A stretch of DNA of 64,000 nt from Zhaonella formicivorans (GCF_004353525.1 NZ_CP085524.1:1832142-1896141); one strand, 5' to 3'; shown: positions 41,312 through 51,453, counted from the first letter of the stretch. Made by a program: numbers and translations. Notes: generated by a model not told the origin, from the letters alone.

Positions 41312-42481
41312 TTACAAATACCCTGCCTCTTTCAAAAGCTCAACAGCCTTCTCCTTGTCCTCGGGAGCAACCATGACGATTGGTCCGGTGCAGCCCATGC
41401 CGCTGGTGGCGTAGATGTTGTTCTTCCACAGCACCTGCACCGCATCTTCCAGCTGCAGGATCTCTATCCCCGGGATCTCGGCGGTAACCGGTTTCTCCGG
41501 CGGAGGAGTTACTGCGCCGCCGGCTTCTGCTTTCTTGGCGGCATTTGCCGGGCACTCAAAGGAGCTGATGATGCTCTCCCAGCCTGCTTTTTTTGCTGCG
41601 GCAAATTCCGCGTTTGCTTTCTCCAGGAGTTTTCCTTTGGCTGCATCACCCGCATAGCGGATTGCTCCGGCTACTACGGGTGCCCCCGAAGCCCGGGACA
41701 GGATGCAGATAATCCGGTCGTAGTTTTCCCCTACTCCGGGCCCGTAACCGTAGCCCAGTGCTTCGTAGTTGCCTCCGCTGGTGTAGGCGGAGAACATCTT
41801 CATCAGCACGTTTCCGGTCAGGCTGTCGGTAACCATTACATCTGGCACTCCCAATAGCAGGTCGTTCCCTCGCATCACTACGCCGCCGTCGCTTCTGGCC
41901 GACTCGGTAAAGTTGATGGGGTAGCCGTTTTCCTGTAGTTTTTTTAGGGCCCTTTCCACCTGCCGGGCGCCCTCGATATTTAAAATGCCAACGGTTGGGT
42001 TGGCCTTGCCGCAGGCTTTGGCGGCAGCTATGCCGTAGAGGGTGTTCTTCAGCATGGCTGTTACCCGTTCGGTGGCAGAGGTGCCGGTGGTGGTGGCTAA
42101 AAACATTTCTTTGCCTTTCCCGGGTGTGATTACTCTGCCTACGGTGGATACTCCGATGGGGAAGCTGTAGTGCATTGTTACTGCGGCATCTAAACTGCCT
42201 TCGCTGAGCATTTTATCCATAATGGCATGGGCTTCTTTTTCATCCTGGGCTTGTACCAGCTCTAAACGGGTCTTGACGCCGCTGCCGATGACCACCACTT
42301 CCAGGTCGGGGTTTTGTCCCTGGGCCAGCTCGGCGCCGTAGACAAGTTCTTTGGGACCGTGCTCGCTGCCCAGGATGGTTAAGCCTACCCTCACTTTTCT
42401 TCCGAAGGTCCCTGTCTCCAGGGCATTGGCCATTTCTTCGAATATCTCGCTGATGGTGTTGCGCATAATTTTACTGTCCAC
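41312..42481 (-). CDS. grdD: Reductase component C, alpha subunit (operon 2)
   Basis: Second copy of GrdD, near-identical to the copies at 31017 and 53876, with catalytic Cys in GMGCTGPI and C-terminus EAGYL. GTG 42481 is preferred, 8 nt after GGGAGG. It closes operon 2 and ends 18 nt before the hairpin shared with tetR. Differences from the operon 3 copy are limited to two residues that I can see (PDV for PDI, ANAA for ANAV). Confidence 0.95.
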   Translation of the reverse strand: MDSKIMRNTISEIFEEMANALETGTFGRKVRVGLTILGSEHGPKELVYGAELAQGQNPDLEVVVIGSGVKTRLELVQAQDEKEAHAIMDKMLSEGSLDAAVTMHYSFPIGVSTVGRVITPGKGKEMFLATTTGTSATERVTAMLKNTLYGIAAAKACGKANPTVGILNIEGARQVERALKKLQENGYPINFTESARSDGGVVMRGNDLLLGVPDVMVTDSLTGNVLMKMFSAYTSGGNYEALGYGYGPGVGENYDRIICILSRASGAPVVAGAIRYAGDAAKGKLLEKANAEFAAAKKAGWESIISSFECPANAAKKAEAGGAVTPPPEKPVTAEIPGIEILQLEDAVQVLWKNNIYATSGMGCTGPIVMVAPEDKEKAVELLKEAGYL

Positions 42482-42569
42482 TTTTTTCACCTCCCGATTA
42501 GCTGTCAGCTATCAGCACTCATTTCTTTCATGGCTGGAGAATTAGGTTAACCTTTATGCGAAAATCAGG

Positions 42570-44108
42570 TTATTCTGCTTTCAAGGTATTGGCAAAGCTC
42601 CGCATCGCTTCGGCAATCATCTTCCTGACTTCTTCTTTATCAAACCCACTTTCCACTTTGCCGGAGTTCTTCTCCATGATGAAGGATACTCCGTCAAAGA
42701 GGTTGGTGAGTCTTCCCAAGAAAAGGCTGCCTTTGCCGATGATCATGGCTCTTTTGATTTTGCCTTCCAGGATCAGGTCCCGGGCAAAGCCGATGTAGGG
42801 TACTCCTGAAGGAATATGGCCCTGGGTCGGTGCAAAGCCCGGCATGCCGAACTCATTAACCACTTTCTCCAGGTCGGCCCGGTCAAATTCCCCTCTTTTT
42901 ACTCCCAACGCAGCTATCATTTTGTAGTTGGCTTTGGGCACGTCCCCGGCTCCGGCCGGTTCTGTAATTTCGGGGTTCTGCATTTCTACGGAGAACCGGT
43001 CGATTTCAGATAGTTTTATTCCTGCTTTGTCCAAGGGGTCGGTTACGATGGCCTGCATTACTGCCTGGGGTGAGGCGCCGGAACCGATCTTATGGCGCCC
43101 TACCATGTCGGTGCGGATTACGGGGCTTACGCCGTCGTTTTCACTGATGTGTACGGCAAAGGCGCCCAGCATGTCTTCTAATACCGGCATTTCTTTTTTT
43201 ACATGGTCTTTGGAGTTCATGCCAAGCTTGGCAGAGGCTCCACCGGCCACTACTACTATGTTCTTGTACACTCCGGCCTGGGCTAATGCTGCTGCTTCCA
43301 CCAGGGCGTGGGCAGGTCCTGCGCAGAAACCGCGGGTGTCGGAGCCGGTGGCGTTAACGCAGCCGCACACTTCGCCGATGGACTTGGCAAAGTTGCCGCC
43401 GCCCCTTTGGTTCATGTCGCCGCAGGCTTCTTCGGAGCATTCGATGATGTAGTCTATGTCTTCGGCTTTTAAATCCGTCTTTGCTAATAACAGTTTTAAG
43501 GCAAATACAGCCGATGCTTTGCTGACCAGGTTTTCAAACATTACATGCTCGGTTAAGGCCTGGTCGAACTCATGGGCTTTTTTCACGCAGCCCACCAGTT
43601 TCCCCCCCAAGTACATGGGTTCTGCCAGGTGGTCGGCTACCAGTTTCTCCAAATCTTTGGCTTGGGCTGGGTTCTTATCTAATTTGGCTAAGTCTTTTAA
43701 GTCTCCTAAGACAGGATGGGCGGAGAGTTTTGCTTTTACTCCCGCCTGGAAGCCTTCTTCCAAAAGCACCAGGTCAAAGGCGTCTACTGCTTTCATTAAG
43801 CCGTAGAATTCGTCTTCCGGCATGATTTCCCCGTATTTGCCGTCCCTGCCCCCATTATTTACCGGGTTTTGGTACCAGGGCCGGGGGATGTTATTCAGTT
43901 CTTCAGGCAGCATGTTGCCGATGTAGACTTGGTTTGGGGCATATTTCACTGCTTCGTCAAAGCTCCTTAAGGCCCCGGGCAGTTTCTGCAGATGCTCTGA
44001 GTCCGGGTTCTTGCGCCGTTCGCTGGTCTGGGTGGTCCCCTGGTGAATCACCATATCGGGTGCTTGAATAAGTGCATAGCTGGCCCCTCTCACAACGGGA
44101 TAGTTCAT
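42570..44108 (-). CDS. grdC: Reductase component C, beta subunit (operon 2)
   Basis: 512 residues, same protein sequence as the operon 1 GrdC as far as I can compare, including the DTRGFCAGPAHAL active-site segment. The start is ATG 44108 after GGAGGTGA. The intergenic DNA on both sides is also shared with operon 1, so the duplication or conversion tract covers grdA, grdC and grdD with their spacers. Confidence 0.95.
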   Translation of the reverse strand: MNYPVVRGASYALIQAPDMVIHQGTTQTSERRKNPDSEHLQKLPGALRSFDEAVKYAPNQVYIGNMLPEELNNIPRPWYQNPVNNGGRDGKYGEIMPEDEFYGLMKAVDAFDLVLLEEGFQAGVKAKLSAHPVLGDLKDLAKLDKNPAQAKDLEKLVADHLAEPMYLGGKLVGCVKKAHEFDQALTEHVMFENLVSKASAVFALKLLLAKTDLKAEDIDYIIECSEEACGDMNQRGGGNFAKSIGEVCGCVNATGSDTRGFCAGPAHALVEAAALAQAGVYKNIVVVAGGASAKLGMNSKDHVKKEMPVLEDMLGAFAVHISENDGVSPVIRTDMVGRHKIGSGASPQAVMQAIVTDPLDKAGIKLSEIDRFSVEMQNPEITEPAGAGDVPKANYKMIAALGVKRGEFDRADLEKVVNEFGMPGFAPTQGHIPSGVPYIGFARDLILEGKIKRAMIIGKGSLFLGRLTNLFDGVSFIMEKNSGKVESGFDKEEVRKMIAEAMRSFANTLKAE

Positions 44109-44178
44109 CCTGTTCACCTCCATTAGTCACAATTAAGCACCGGCGTTTATCCGGCGCTTAGTTCTATTGCTTAAATAT

Positions 44179-44622
44179 TTATCCACGATAGGTGCTTACT
44201 TCTTTGATGATGGCATCAACATCCAGCACCATTTCCATCATGCTGACTTGATCTTCGTAGACTTGAGCGTCAACTTCATCTTTTAATTCAAAAATATGGT
44301 AAGCTTTGAGTCCCAACGAGACTCCTGCTAATGGACCCGCAAAAGTGGGATCGCCTTGGGATACGGTTTCGGCGGCGAGACCAGCAGCTTCAGCTTCTGC
44401 TCCCCCTAAAACAACGATTAAATCCTCTTTACCGTATTTCTCCGCAAGTTCTTTAATGCGAGCCTGATTTTCCAGGTCCATTGCGCCGGCGGCAGTTCAG
44501 ACAAAGCATTCTGTAGTCGAGAACACTACTTCAGCGCCGGCAGACTTGACGCACTCTTCGATAGCCGGACCGGGCACGCCGTCACGGTCACCGAGAATGG
44601 CAACTTTTTTGCCTTTCAGCAT
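44179..44622 (-). CDS. grdA: Reductase selenoprotein A (operon 2)
   Basis: 147 residues with selenocysteine at residue 42, encoded by TGA 44497-44499, in the standard [15 protein letters not shown] context. The start is ATG 44622 with AAAGGAG upstream and the N-terminus [15 protein letters not shown], like operon 1. The C-terminus is the intact KEVSTYRG form, like operon 3, so it serves as the reference for the frameshift in operon 1. Confidence 0.95.
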
Positions 44623-44685
44623 TTCTTTTGCTCCTTTCTAGGTTTAGTGTTTATTAGTTAGTTTAGCTGTTACAGCTGAAACTTT

Positions 44686-45003
44686 TTATTCCAAGAGTTC
44701 CTTAAGCTTAGTCTCCACTTCTTCCATAGTAAAGTCTTTACTGAATTCGGCTACTTTTTCTCCACCTTTATAGAAAGCTATGGTTGGAAGACCTAAAACC
44801 TTTTGACTAATCGCTAGTCTCTTGTTTGCAGCGGAGTCGAGCTTACAGAACTTGGCTTTGCCTTCGTATTTGGCGGCCAAAGCCTCAACTTCCGGCATCA
44901 GGGCCTGGCAGGGCTCACATTTTGGGCTCCAGAAATCAACCATCACCAGCCCTTCGGCTTGCAATACTTCTGCTTCGAAGTTCTCCTTGTCAACAATGTT
45001 CAA
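44686..45003 (-). CDS. trxA: Thioredoxin of the reductase system (operon 2)
   Basis: Second trxA copy, identical protein to operon 1, with WSPKCEPC active site and TTG start after AAAGGAGGTGA. Electron donor to selenoprotein A. Confidence 0.95.
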   Translation of the reverse strand: MNIVDKENFEAEVLQAEGLVMVDFWSPKCEPCQALMPEVEALAAKYEGKAKFCKLDSAANKRLAISQKVLGLPTIAFYKGGEKVAEFSKDFTMEEVETKLKELLE

Positions 45004-45062
45004 CTAGCTCACCTCCTTTACGAGGATAAGTAGCTATGCATCCCACTCGACCTATGGGAAAA

Positions 45063-46280
45063 TTATTTGCCGGCTGCAATTTGTTTTTTTACTTCTTCGG
45101 CAGTAAAGTCGCCGGAAAGCTTAGCAACCGCTTGGCCGCCCTCGAAGAATACTACTGCAGGAATGGAGGTTACACCATAACGCTTGGCAACCCTTTGGTT
45201 TCTGTAGGTATCTATCTTAACCAGCTTAACGCTGTCTCCCAATTCGGCGGCAGTCTGTTCCAGCAACCCTACGGCTGCAATGCTGGCCTCGTTTTGGGGC
45301 GCCCAGAACGCTACCATCACCGGCTTATCAGCGTTTAATACCTGTTCCTTGAAGCCTTCTTCTTCGGCCAGGTACTTCTCGGCTGCTACGGCTGCTACAG
45401 CGCCGTCGGCTGCAGCTGTGATGACCTGCCTCAAGTATTTGACTCTGGCATCTCCTACAGCATAGACGCCGGGTACTGACGTTTCCATCTGCTCATTAGT
45501 GATAATATACCCTTTTTCGTCAAGTTCTACTTTGCCCCGGAGGAATCCGGTTTTGGGAACGGTGCCTACGAAGAAGAAGACTCCGTTGGTTTCCATTTCC
45601 GTCAGTTCTCCGGTTTTGATGTTTTTGATTACTACAGACTCAACAATGCCGTCTCCTTTGATTTCCTCCAACACAGAGCTCCAGACCCATTCAATTTTCG
45701 GGTTGGCAAAAGCTTTCTCGGCGCTCACCTTATTGCAGTCCAGGATGCCTTCGTCATGGATTACGATGATGGTAACCTTGTTGGCAAACTTGGTGAGATA
45801 CATTGCTTCTTCGATAGCGGCATCGCCGTTGCCGACCACTACCACATCCAGGTCTTCAAAAAAATCGGCGTCACAGGTGGCGCAGTAGGAAACGCCCTTA
45901 CCTCTTAAAGCCCGCTCCCCTTTGATATTTAAGCTTCTCGGTTCGGCGCCTGGTGCCAGGATTACTGTTTTGGCCAGGTATTCTTTTCCGCTCTTTGTTT
46001 TAACAACCTTAATTTCTCCTTCAAGCTCCAAATCAACGACTTCTTCTTTGAGGATTTCGGTACCGAAACTTTTTGCATGTTCGGCCATCGCTTTCATTAA
46101 GCCGGGGCCGGTTGTGCCCCGGGAAAAGCCGGGATAATTCTCCATCTCCTGTGTTGTTGCCGCCTGACCACCAGGTCTGGCTTTTTCCAATATGACAGTC
46201 TTCAGCCGTGCCCTGGAGCCGTAGATGCCTGCGGCAAGGCCCGCCGGTCCTCCGCCCACCACTACAATATCATATGACAT
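45063..46280 (-). CDS. trxB: Thioredoxin reductase with C-terminal degenerate thioredoxin domain (operon 2)
   Basis: About 405 residues, same layout as the operon 1 copy: FAD/NADPH domains with CATC, then a thioredoxin-like domain without CxxC (FWAPQNEAS). The N-terminus is MSYDIVVVGGG instead of MEVFDIVVVGGG, and the end reads KLSGDFTAEE, so the Cys present in copies 1 and 3 is a Ser. The ATG at 46280 has GGGAGTG upstream. The short upstream region differs from operons 1 and 3, marking the edge of the shared tract. Confidence 0.93.
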   Translation of the reverse strand: MSYDIVVVGGGPAGLAAGIYGSRARLKTVILEKARPGGQAATTQEMENYPGFSRGTTGPGLMKAMAEHAKSFGTEILKEEVVDLELEGEIKVVKTKSGKEYLAKTVILAPGAEPRSLNIKGERALRGKGVSYCATCDADFFEDLDVVVVGNGDAAIEEAMYLTKFANKVTIIVIHDEGILDCNKVSAEKAFANPKIEWVWSSVLEEIKGDGIVESVVIKNIKTGELTEMETNGVFFFVGTVPKTGFLRGKVELDEKGYIITNEQMETSVPGVYAVGDARVKYLRQVITAAADGAVAAVAAEKYLAEEEGFKEQVLNADKPVMVAFWAPQNEASIAAVGLLEQTAAELGDSVKLVKIDTYRNQRVAKRYGVTSIPAVVFFEGGQAVAKLSGDFTAEEVKKQIAAGK

Positions 46281-46315
46281 TAAGTTCACTCCCATTGTAG
46301 TTTGCCATTAACAGT

Positions 46316-46343
46316 ACGCCAACCCAGGTAACTGGGTTGGCGT
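46316..46343 (-). promoter_or_regulatory. Perfect 12-bp hairpin between the symporter and trxB genes
   Basis: ACGCCAACCCAG-GTAA-CTGGGTTGGCGT, 12-bp perfect stem with a 4-nt loop, lies between the symporter stop and the trxB start. There is no T run. It could reduce read-through or set an mRNA processing point between the substrate-specific genes and the shared module. No counterpart is visible in operon 1. Confidence 0.6.
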
Positions 46344-46355
46344 AACTGATACTAA

Positions 46356-47783
46356 TCAAACTGATTTGGCTTGCTCCACCGTAACATTTTCTTTGGTCAG
46401 CAGCGAAACTACGATAGTCAAAATTGCAGACACAGCTACGCCCCATAATATACTATAAGTTAAAGATACTATTGAGCCTGCAATCAGTCCTGCCCGAGCT
46501 CCCCAAGGAGTTATTTTGCTGTTCTTTTCACCCATGGTAAACTCCTTGCTGGTTGCTTTCCACAGCAGGCCAACAATCAGGACCGGGACAACACCACCGC
46601 CTGCCATGGTATAAGCTTTGGAGAACATCCCAATAATAGATTCAGCATAAATAGAAAGGAGACTTGCCAATACACCGAGTACAACCGTAGCAATTTTTGT
46701 CCAGCTAACTAATTTTGCATCAGATACCTCTTTAACAAAAGGACTAATTACATCGTTAACAACGATTACTGCAGCGGAATTAAGATATGAATCGGCTGAA
46801 GACATTGCGGCGGCTAAGATGAGGGTAAATACAAAGGCAACAACAACTTTTGGAACATAATGCATCATCAACCATGGCATTGCCATTGCAGGGTCAAGAG
46901 TAGGGTTTAATACCCGGGCTGTCATACCGACAAAAGCAGTCAAACTAACTGCGATTATTACAAAGATCCCACTAATTAACATTGCATTCCTTGCTGTTTT
47001 GGAATCTTTGGCTCCAAAGCACCGCTGCCAGTAGCACTGGGCTGCTAAAACCCCGAAACATCCGGTAATAAAATTTACTAAAATGGTATTAACAGGAACC
47101 TTGCTCAAATTCCATAATTCTGGTCCAGCTGTTGCCACAAGCTTAGTTCCCAACTCGCTCAAACTCCAATGGACAGGTGCCAAAGCGAAGAAATAGAAAA
47201 TAGCGCCAAAGATTACTACAATAAGTCCTTGGATAAAATCAGTCCAGACTACTGAAACTATTCCACCCATAAAAGTGTATATAATAAACATTGCGTTAAA
47301 CAATAAGATAATAGGTAAAGCATTAATCCCTGTAAATTGCTCAAAAATATAGCCTAATCCTTTGGCCTGGCCGCCCAGCCAAGCCATCATTATTCCCAGG
47401 GTCAAAATTCCTACAATTGCTTTTGAAAATTTGTCCCTGTGCAGTAAATCATACATCATATCTGAAAGAGTGTTGTAGGTGAATCTACCCGCTAAACCTG
47501 CAAATAGAAGTGCAAAAATTATTTTAGAACCTTGTTCACCAATAATAAAGGGAATATGGCTTATACCCCTGGTAAAACCGTGGGTGGCATGACCAATAAA
47601 ATTACCGGCTCCCATGATGGTTGCGATATCACTAAATACGATAAGAAAAAGTGGTAAAGATCCACCAGCAATTGCGTACATTGAAAAACTGCTGGCTGCA
47701 GTATCTTTAACCCTGTAAGATATGTACATGAAAATGCAGCAAAATACAATCGTAATTGTCCATATTATAGCAGCAAGTGACAT
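46356..47783 (-). CDS. Sodium:solute symporter (SSS family)
   Basis: 475 residues, about thirteen membrane segments. SSS features: FSDIATIMGAGNFIGHATHGF in the first helices, GGIVSVVWTDFIQGLIVVI, and AAAMSSADSYLNSAAVIVVNDV, the Na+ site region of the family (as in PutP/OpuE). It would import the substrate of operon 2 with sodium. The family transports proline, pantothenate, sugars and others, so the substrate is not predictable. It replaces the BCCT gene found at the corresponding place in operon 1. Confidence 0.9.
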   Translation of the reverse strand: MSLAAIIWTITIVFCCIFMYISYRVKDTAASSFSMYAIAGGSLPLFLIVFSDIATIMGAGNFIGHATHGFTRGISHIPFIIGEQGSKIIFALLFAGLAGRFTYNTLSDMMYDLLHRDKFSKAIVGILTLGIMMAWLGGQAKGLGYIFEQFTGINALPIILLFNAMFIIYTFMGGIVSVVWTDFIQGLIVVIFGAIFYFFALAPVHWSLSELGTKLVATAGPELWNLSKVPVNTILVNFITGCFGVLAAQCYWQRCFGAKDSKTARNAMLISGIFVIIAVSLTAFVGMTARVLNPTLDPAMAMPWLMMHYVPKVVVAFVFTLILAAAMSSADSYLNSAAVIVVNDVISPFVKEVSDAKLVSWTKIATVVLGVLASLLSIYAESIIGMFSKAYTMAGGGVVPVLIVGLLWKATSKEFTMGEKNSKITPWGARAGLIAGSIVSLTYSILWGVAVSAILTIVVSLLTKENVTVEQAKSV

Positions 47784-47795
47784 AGACTCGCCTCC

Positions 47796-48785
47796 TTACG
47801 CTAACTTAAATTTTTTGTAATCAGGAACAACTATGCTCGTCATTTTTCGGTAGACTACAGCTGCTATGGCAATATCCAAGCAACCCATCCCGATGAGGCT
47901 AGCTACTATACGCTCGTCTTTGTCTTTCCTTCCAATTACTTTCCCACAAATTACTTCTCCAATTTCACCCACTATGTCCTCTTTTTTCAACCTCCCTTCC
48001 AGGAAATATTTTAGAAATTCGCCGCGGTGCAAATTTTGTTCCAAATGGTCTACGTACAATTTATCGGCCTTGAAAATTAGGTTTTCATCCAGCTCTTGGT
48101 AAGAGCCTTTAGATGAAACAAACGCACCTGGCTTAACCCATTCTGCTTTAACTAAAGCCTCATCGGCAGTGGTTACTGTAACTATAACGTCAGCATCCTT
48201 AACCGCTTCTTCATTAGTTTTACATACTTTAACGGGAACAGAAGTTTTTTGCCCGATCTCTCTGGCAAATTTTTCACAAGCATCCGCACTTATATCGGCG
48301 ACCCTTATCTCTTTTAATTCAAAAGTCTCCAACATGCATAAGGCAGTGGAAATACCCTGCACTCCAGCCCCTATAATAGCAAGTACTTCAGGGTTTACCG
48401 CCAGATATTTAGCGGCTACAGCTGTTTGGGCACCCGTTCTAATGTCTGTTATCCAGTTACCGTCAACCAAAGCCCTTAGTTGCCCTGTCAATGGATCGTT
48501 CAACAGAATTTCTGCCATGATATATGGCAGTCCCAATTTTTTATTGCCTATAAAACCACCCGCCCATTTAATTCCAAGTGTATCAAGCGGCCGTACGTAG
48601 GATGGCATTGAATTGATCCAGTTCGGTAAACCGAGTTCATGCATATTTAGGGTAATCTTTGAAGGCATGATAATCTCGTTTTGTGCATACCAAACATACG
48701 TCTGCTCAACTATATCGATAATATCTTTGATAGAGACGTATTTTTTTACATCTGCTTGGGTCATGATAATAGCTTCGTTCATCAT
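47796..48785 (-). CDS. Ornithine cyclodeaminase/mu-crystallin family protein
   Basis: 329 residues. AIIGAGVQGISTALCML is the NAD(P)-binding Rossmann motif and WITDIRTGAQTAVAAKYLA the family core; PSKITLNMHELG and WINSMPSYV lie in the substrate domain. Members include ornithine cyclodeaminase, alanine dehydrogenase, ketimine and N-methyl amino acid reductases. It begins 21 nt after grdF and so belongs to operon 2, where it may prepare an imine, N-alkylated or cyclic amino acid for the reductase. The exact reaction is unknown. Confidence 0.85.
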   Translation of the reverse strand: MMNEAIIMTQADVKKYVSIKDIIDIVEQTYVWYAQNEIIMPSKITLNMHELGLPNWINSMPSYVRPLDTLGIKWAGGFIGNKKLGLPYIMAEILLNDPLTGQLRALVDGNWITDIRTGAQTAVAAKYLAVNPEVLAIIGAGVQGISTALCMLETFELKEIRVADISADACEKFAREIGQKTSVPVKVCKTNEEAVKDADVIVTVTTADEALVKAEWVKPGAFVSSKGSYQELDENLIFKADKLYVDHLEQNLHRGEFLKYFLEGRLKKEDIVGEIGEVICGKVIGRKDKDERIVASLIGMGCLDIAIAAVVYRKMTSIVVPDYKKFKLA

Positions 48786-48806
48786 AGCTCATCTCCTAAT
48801 CTCAAG

Positions 48807-50111
48807 CTAAAATACAGTTTGTTGATTAATAGAAGTGCCTAAAGCCTGTAAAGCTTTTAACATCATTTTTTTACGTAATTCAAGTTCATCTTCAAAACTC
48901 AAAGCAGGGTTACCTGTTGGATGGGGAATAGCAACAGACGGTAAAATGCGGTTAGCCCCGACTGTTTGCGAAATGGGAACTATTGTGCAGACATGCACTG
49001 CCGGCAGTCCCACTTTTTCAATAGCTTTGACCATCGTTGCACCGCAACGGGTATCAGTCCCTCAGGTAGAGGTTAGTATCACCCCATGTACCCCATTAGC
49101 TAAAAGTTCTTTCCCAATTTCATCACCGAAACGGTTTGCAGATGAAACTGCTGTTGTATTGCCTACTGTTGCATAATAGAAGTCGTACAATTTACCTATT
49201 TTGCCTTCTTTTTCAAGAATTCGCATGGCATCCAACGGAAGGACTCTATCCGGGTCCTCTAGAGCGTAAACTGGATCATATCCACCATGAATTGTTTCAA
49301 ATTCTCCTGCAACTAAATCATCAATACCTTCGATAGAGTATCTGCCAAATTTAGACGCGTTTGCGGATTCAATCCGGTCCGGATTACCTTTAGGTACAAT
49401 TCCTCCGGACGTTACTAAAGCAATTACCGCCTCCTGCATATTTTCGATTGCAGGAGCGGGACTTACCCGATCAAATACAGGCATAGGCAACTCGGTTATA
49501 AATGGTTCGCCTTTTAATTTCTTTAAGAGCATATCAACTCCACGCACTGCTCCTGTCTTTTCTGCCCATACATTAACCCTAATTCCTTGGGGTATATAAC
49601 CTTCTTCTTCAGGAAAACCTATCGGTTCACCTTTAACAATTCTTAAAGCAAAGGTGCTTAATTTAGGAAGTATGTCCCGCATGGCAACTGCCGAATTGCC
49701 AGTTTTTAGGATATATACTTGTTTATGGTACAGCTCCACCCCAGGATTTTCAGGGTACATAGCAGTTATAGCAGGAATTTTCAATCTTTCTTGCACTGCA
49801 TGGCAAATTGCACCACAAGCTATACCATATCTTCCAGCGTTGAAGGCAGGTCCAGCTATTAAACCTTGGGGTTCATAATTTTTAATCATTTCAACTATAT
49901 CTTCTATTGCCTTTTCCGTGTGTTCGGCGAAAAATGTATCACCGCAAATTACAGTTGCTACTATTTCTGCATCTTCACCCAAAAGTTTTTGCAAAGCCAT
50001 TCCTGGTCCAACTACGCCCTCTTTTATTAATGGCGCTTGATCTGCTTTATCCTCCCCTCCAATTTGGCCAAAAAATTGATTAATATAATGTATAAATTTT
50101 ATTTTTGCCAT
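48807..50111 (-). CDS. grdF: Reductase selenoprotein B component (GrdF-like), UxxD variant
   Basis: 434 residues with selenocysteine at residue 350 encoded by TGA 49062-49064. The site reads LTST-U-GTDTRCGAT: the Cys three residues after selenocysteine in grdH and grdB is Asp here. The SECIS-like hairpin CGTTGC-GGT-GCAACG is kept. Overall closer to GrdB (GPGMALQKLL, PAFNAGRYGIACGAICHAVQE, YPENPGVELY) than to GrdH, consistent with sarcosine reductase or a novel substrate. The ATG has GAGGTGTG upstream and follows grdG by 15 nt. Confidence 0.82.
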
Positions 50112-50126
50112 TTTCCCACACCTCGC

Positions 50127-51413
50127 CTATTTAAGTCTGGTAGTTAACCGTTCGTAGCCCAATTCGCAACATGAGCCCATGATACTAGCTATTTCCACTG
50201 TTATACTTCCATCTGGATGCAAGCTTCCACTAAACCCGCCGGTTATGATTTCAACACTTTCCAAGGATCCTATTATTTTTTCCATTGGAGGTAATGTAAC
50301 AAGCTGATTACCGTTTCCATTAGTAATAACTGCATCGGCTTCCGGCGTAACATCTGCCAACCCTTGGGATCTACCGTCGCGGCCAGCATACTCATCGGTA
50401 ATTAAAACTGTCTTAATGCCTGCTTGTTCAAGGTTTTTACAGTTTAACATTAAGTCGGTTTCAGGGTTCCCACCACCTTCTTCAGTGATAATTGCTCCTT
50501 GCGCTCCAATTATCTTAGCCAAATTTTGAGTATAAAAAGCTCCTCGTTTTTTATCTGCCAGCATAGTACTTTCGTTTGTTAAGATAACACCGATAAAACA
50601 CAATTCTTTACCGTGCCTGCGCAGCAGATCCATAATTACAGGGTTATTCTGGTGGTGAATTGTAGCGTTTTTATGACATGGCGCCGCGCAATTTCCGCTG
50701 ACTACCGCTCCATCAAGCACTTCGGTTGGGGAGATCAAAGTTGAAAGAATCCCTTTTACGTTTAAACCGTATACATAAGTGTCATGCATTAGCCCTTGAC
50801 ATTGAATCATATAGACATATGCTACCCGTGGTAAATCAGGATATAGCCGAGCAGCTTCAATAATGGGGTTGTAAGTAAATATTTCTTTTTCATCGGGTTC
50901 AAGATCCTTGGAAGCTTTGCCTAAATAAGCGGCTGCTTTTAGTCCTGCTAATCTGACTGTTGCTTCATGGGTGTGCTTGTCTAAGCCTGGTATCGGTGTA
51001 ATTAACGGTACAACAATGTTCATTTTAGAAAAACTGTTATAATCCGCCCCCGGGCCACTCATATCGATGATTCCTTCTTGAAAATTTACAATCTTACCCG
51101 AGGTAGCTACAGCACAACCTTCTAAAACGTGCGTTAACCCTTCACCTACTGTTTCCAGTCCGCCAATAAAACCTGGAAAAACCTGTCCACTTCCCTTGAC
51201 CTTATATCTTGGTTGCACTATGTCCTTAATCGGAATAATCCGTACCGATTCCCCTGGCCTAGCCAACTCAATATCAACATCTTGAATATTGGTATCCTCC
51301 TTGAGGTACTCTTGCAGCTCTTGTTTGTTTATATAGAGAGTACCTTTGTCTATAAATGTTTTGTCTGCAAATTGTACATCTTTAATTTTGATTTTTCCTA
51401 GCTCTAGTTGCAT
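50127..51413 (-). CDS. grdG: Reductase B component proprotein (GrdG-like)
   Basis: 428 residues. The Asn241-Cys242 pair in SGNCAAPCHKN matches the processing site that generates the pyruvoyl subunit in GrdE. Other family parts: FQEGIIDMSGPGADYN, GAIITEEGGGNPETD and ITDEYAGRDGRSQGLAD. It is the first gene of operon 2 and starts about 30 nt after the predicted sigma-54 transcription start. Sarcosine is the default guess, but the ornithine-cyclodeaminase-like neighbour leaves other substrates open. Confidence 0.85.
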   Translation of the reverse strand: MQLELGKIKIKDVQFADKTFIDKGTLYINKQELQEYLKEDTNIQDVDIELARPGESVRIIPIKDIVQPRYKVKGSGQVFPGFIGGLETVGEGLTHVLEGCAVATSGKIVNFQEGIIDMSGPGADYNSFSKMNIVVPLITPIPGLDKHTHEATVRLAGLKAAAYLGKASKDLEPDEKEIFTYNPIIEAARLYPDLPRVAYVYMIQCQGLMHDTYVYGLNVKGILSTLISPTEVLDGAVVSGNCAAPCHKNATIHHQNNPVIMDLLRRHGKELCFIGVILTNESTMLADKKRGAFYTQNLAKIIGAQGAIITEEGGGNPETDLMLNCKNLEQAGIKTVLITDEYAGRDGRSQGLADVTPEADAVITNGNGNQLVTLPPMEKIIGSLESVEIITGGFSGSLHPDGSITVEIASIMGSCCELGYERLTTRLK

Positions 51414-51453
51414 TTTTTAACTAACCCCCTCTGATATGTTGCCATTTTATAAT

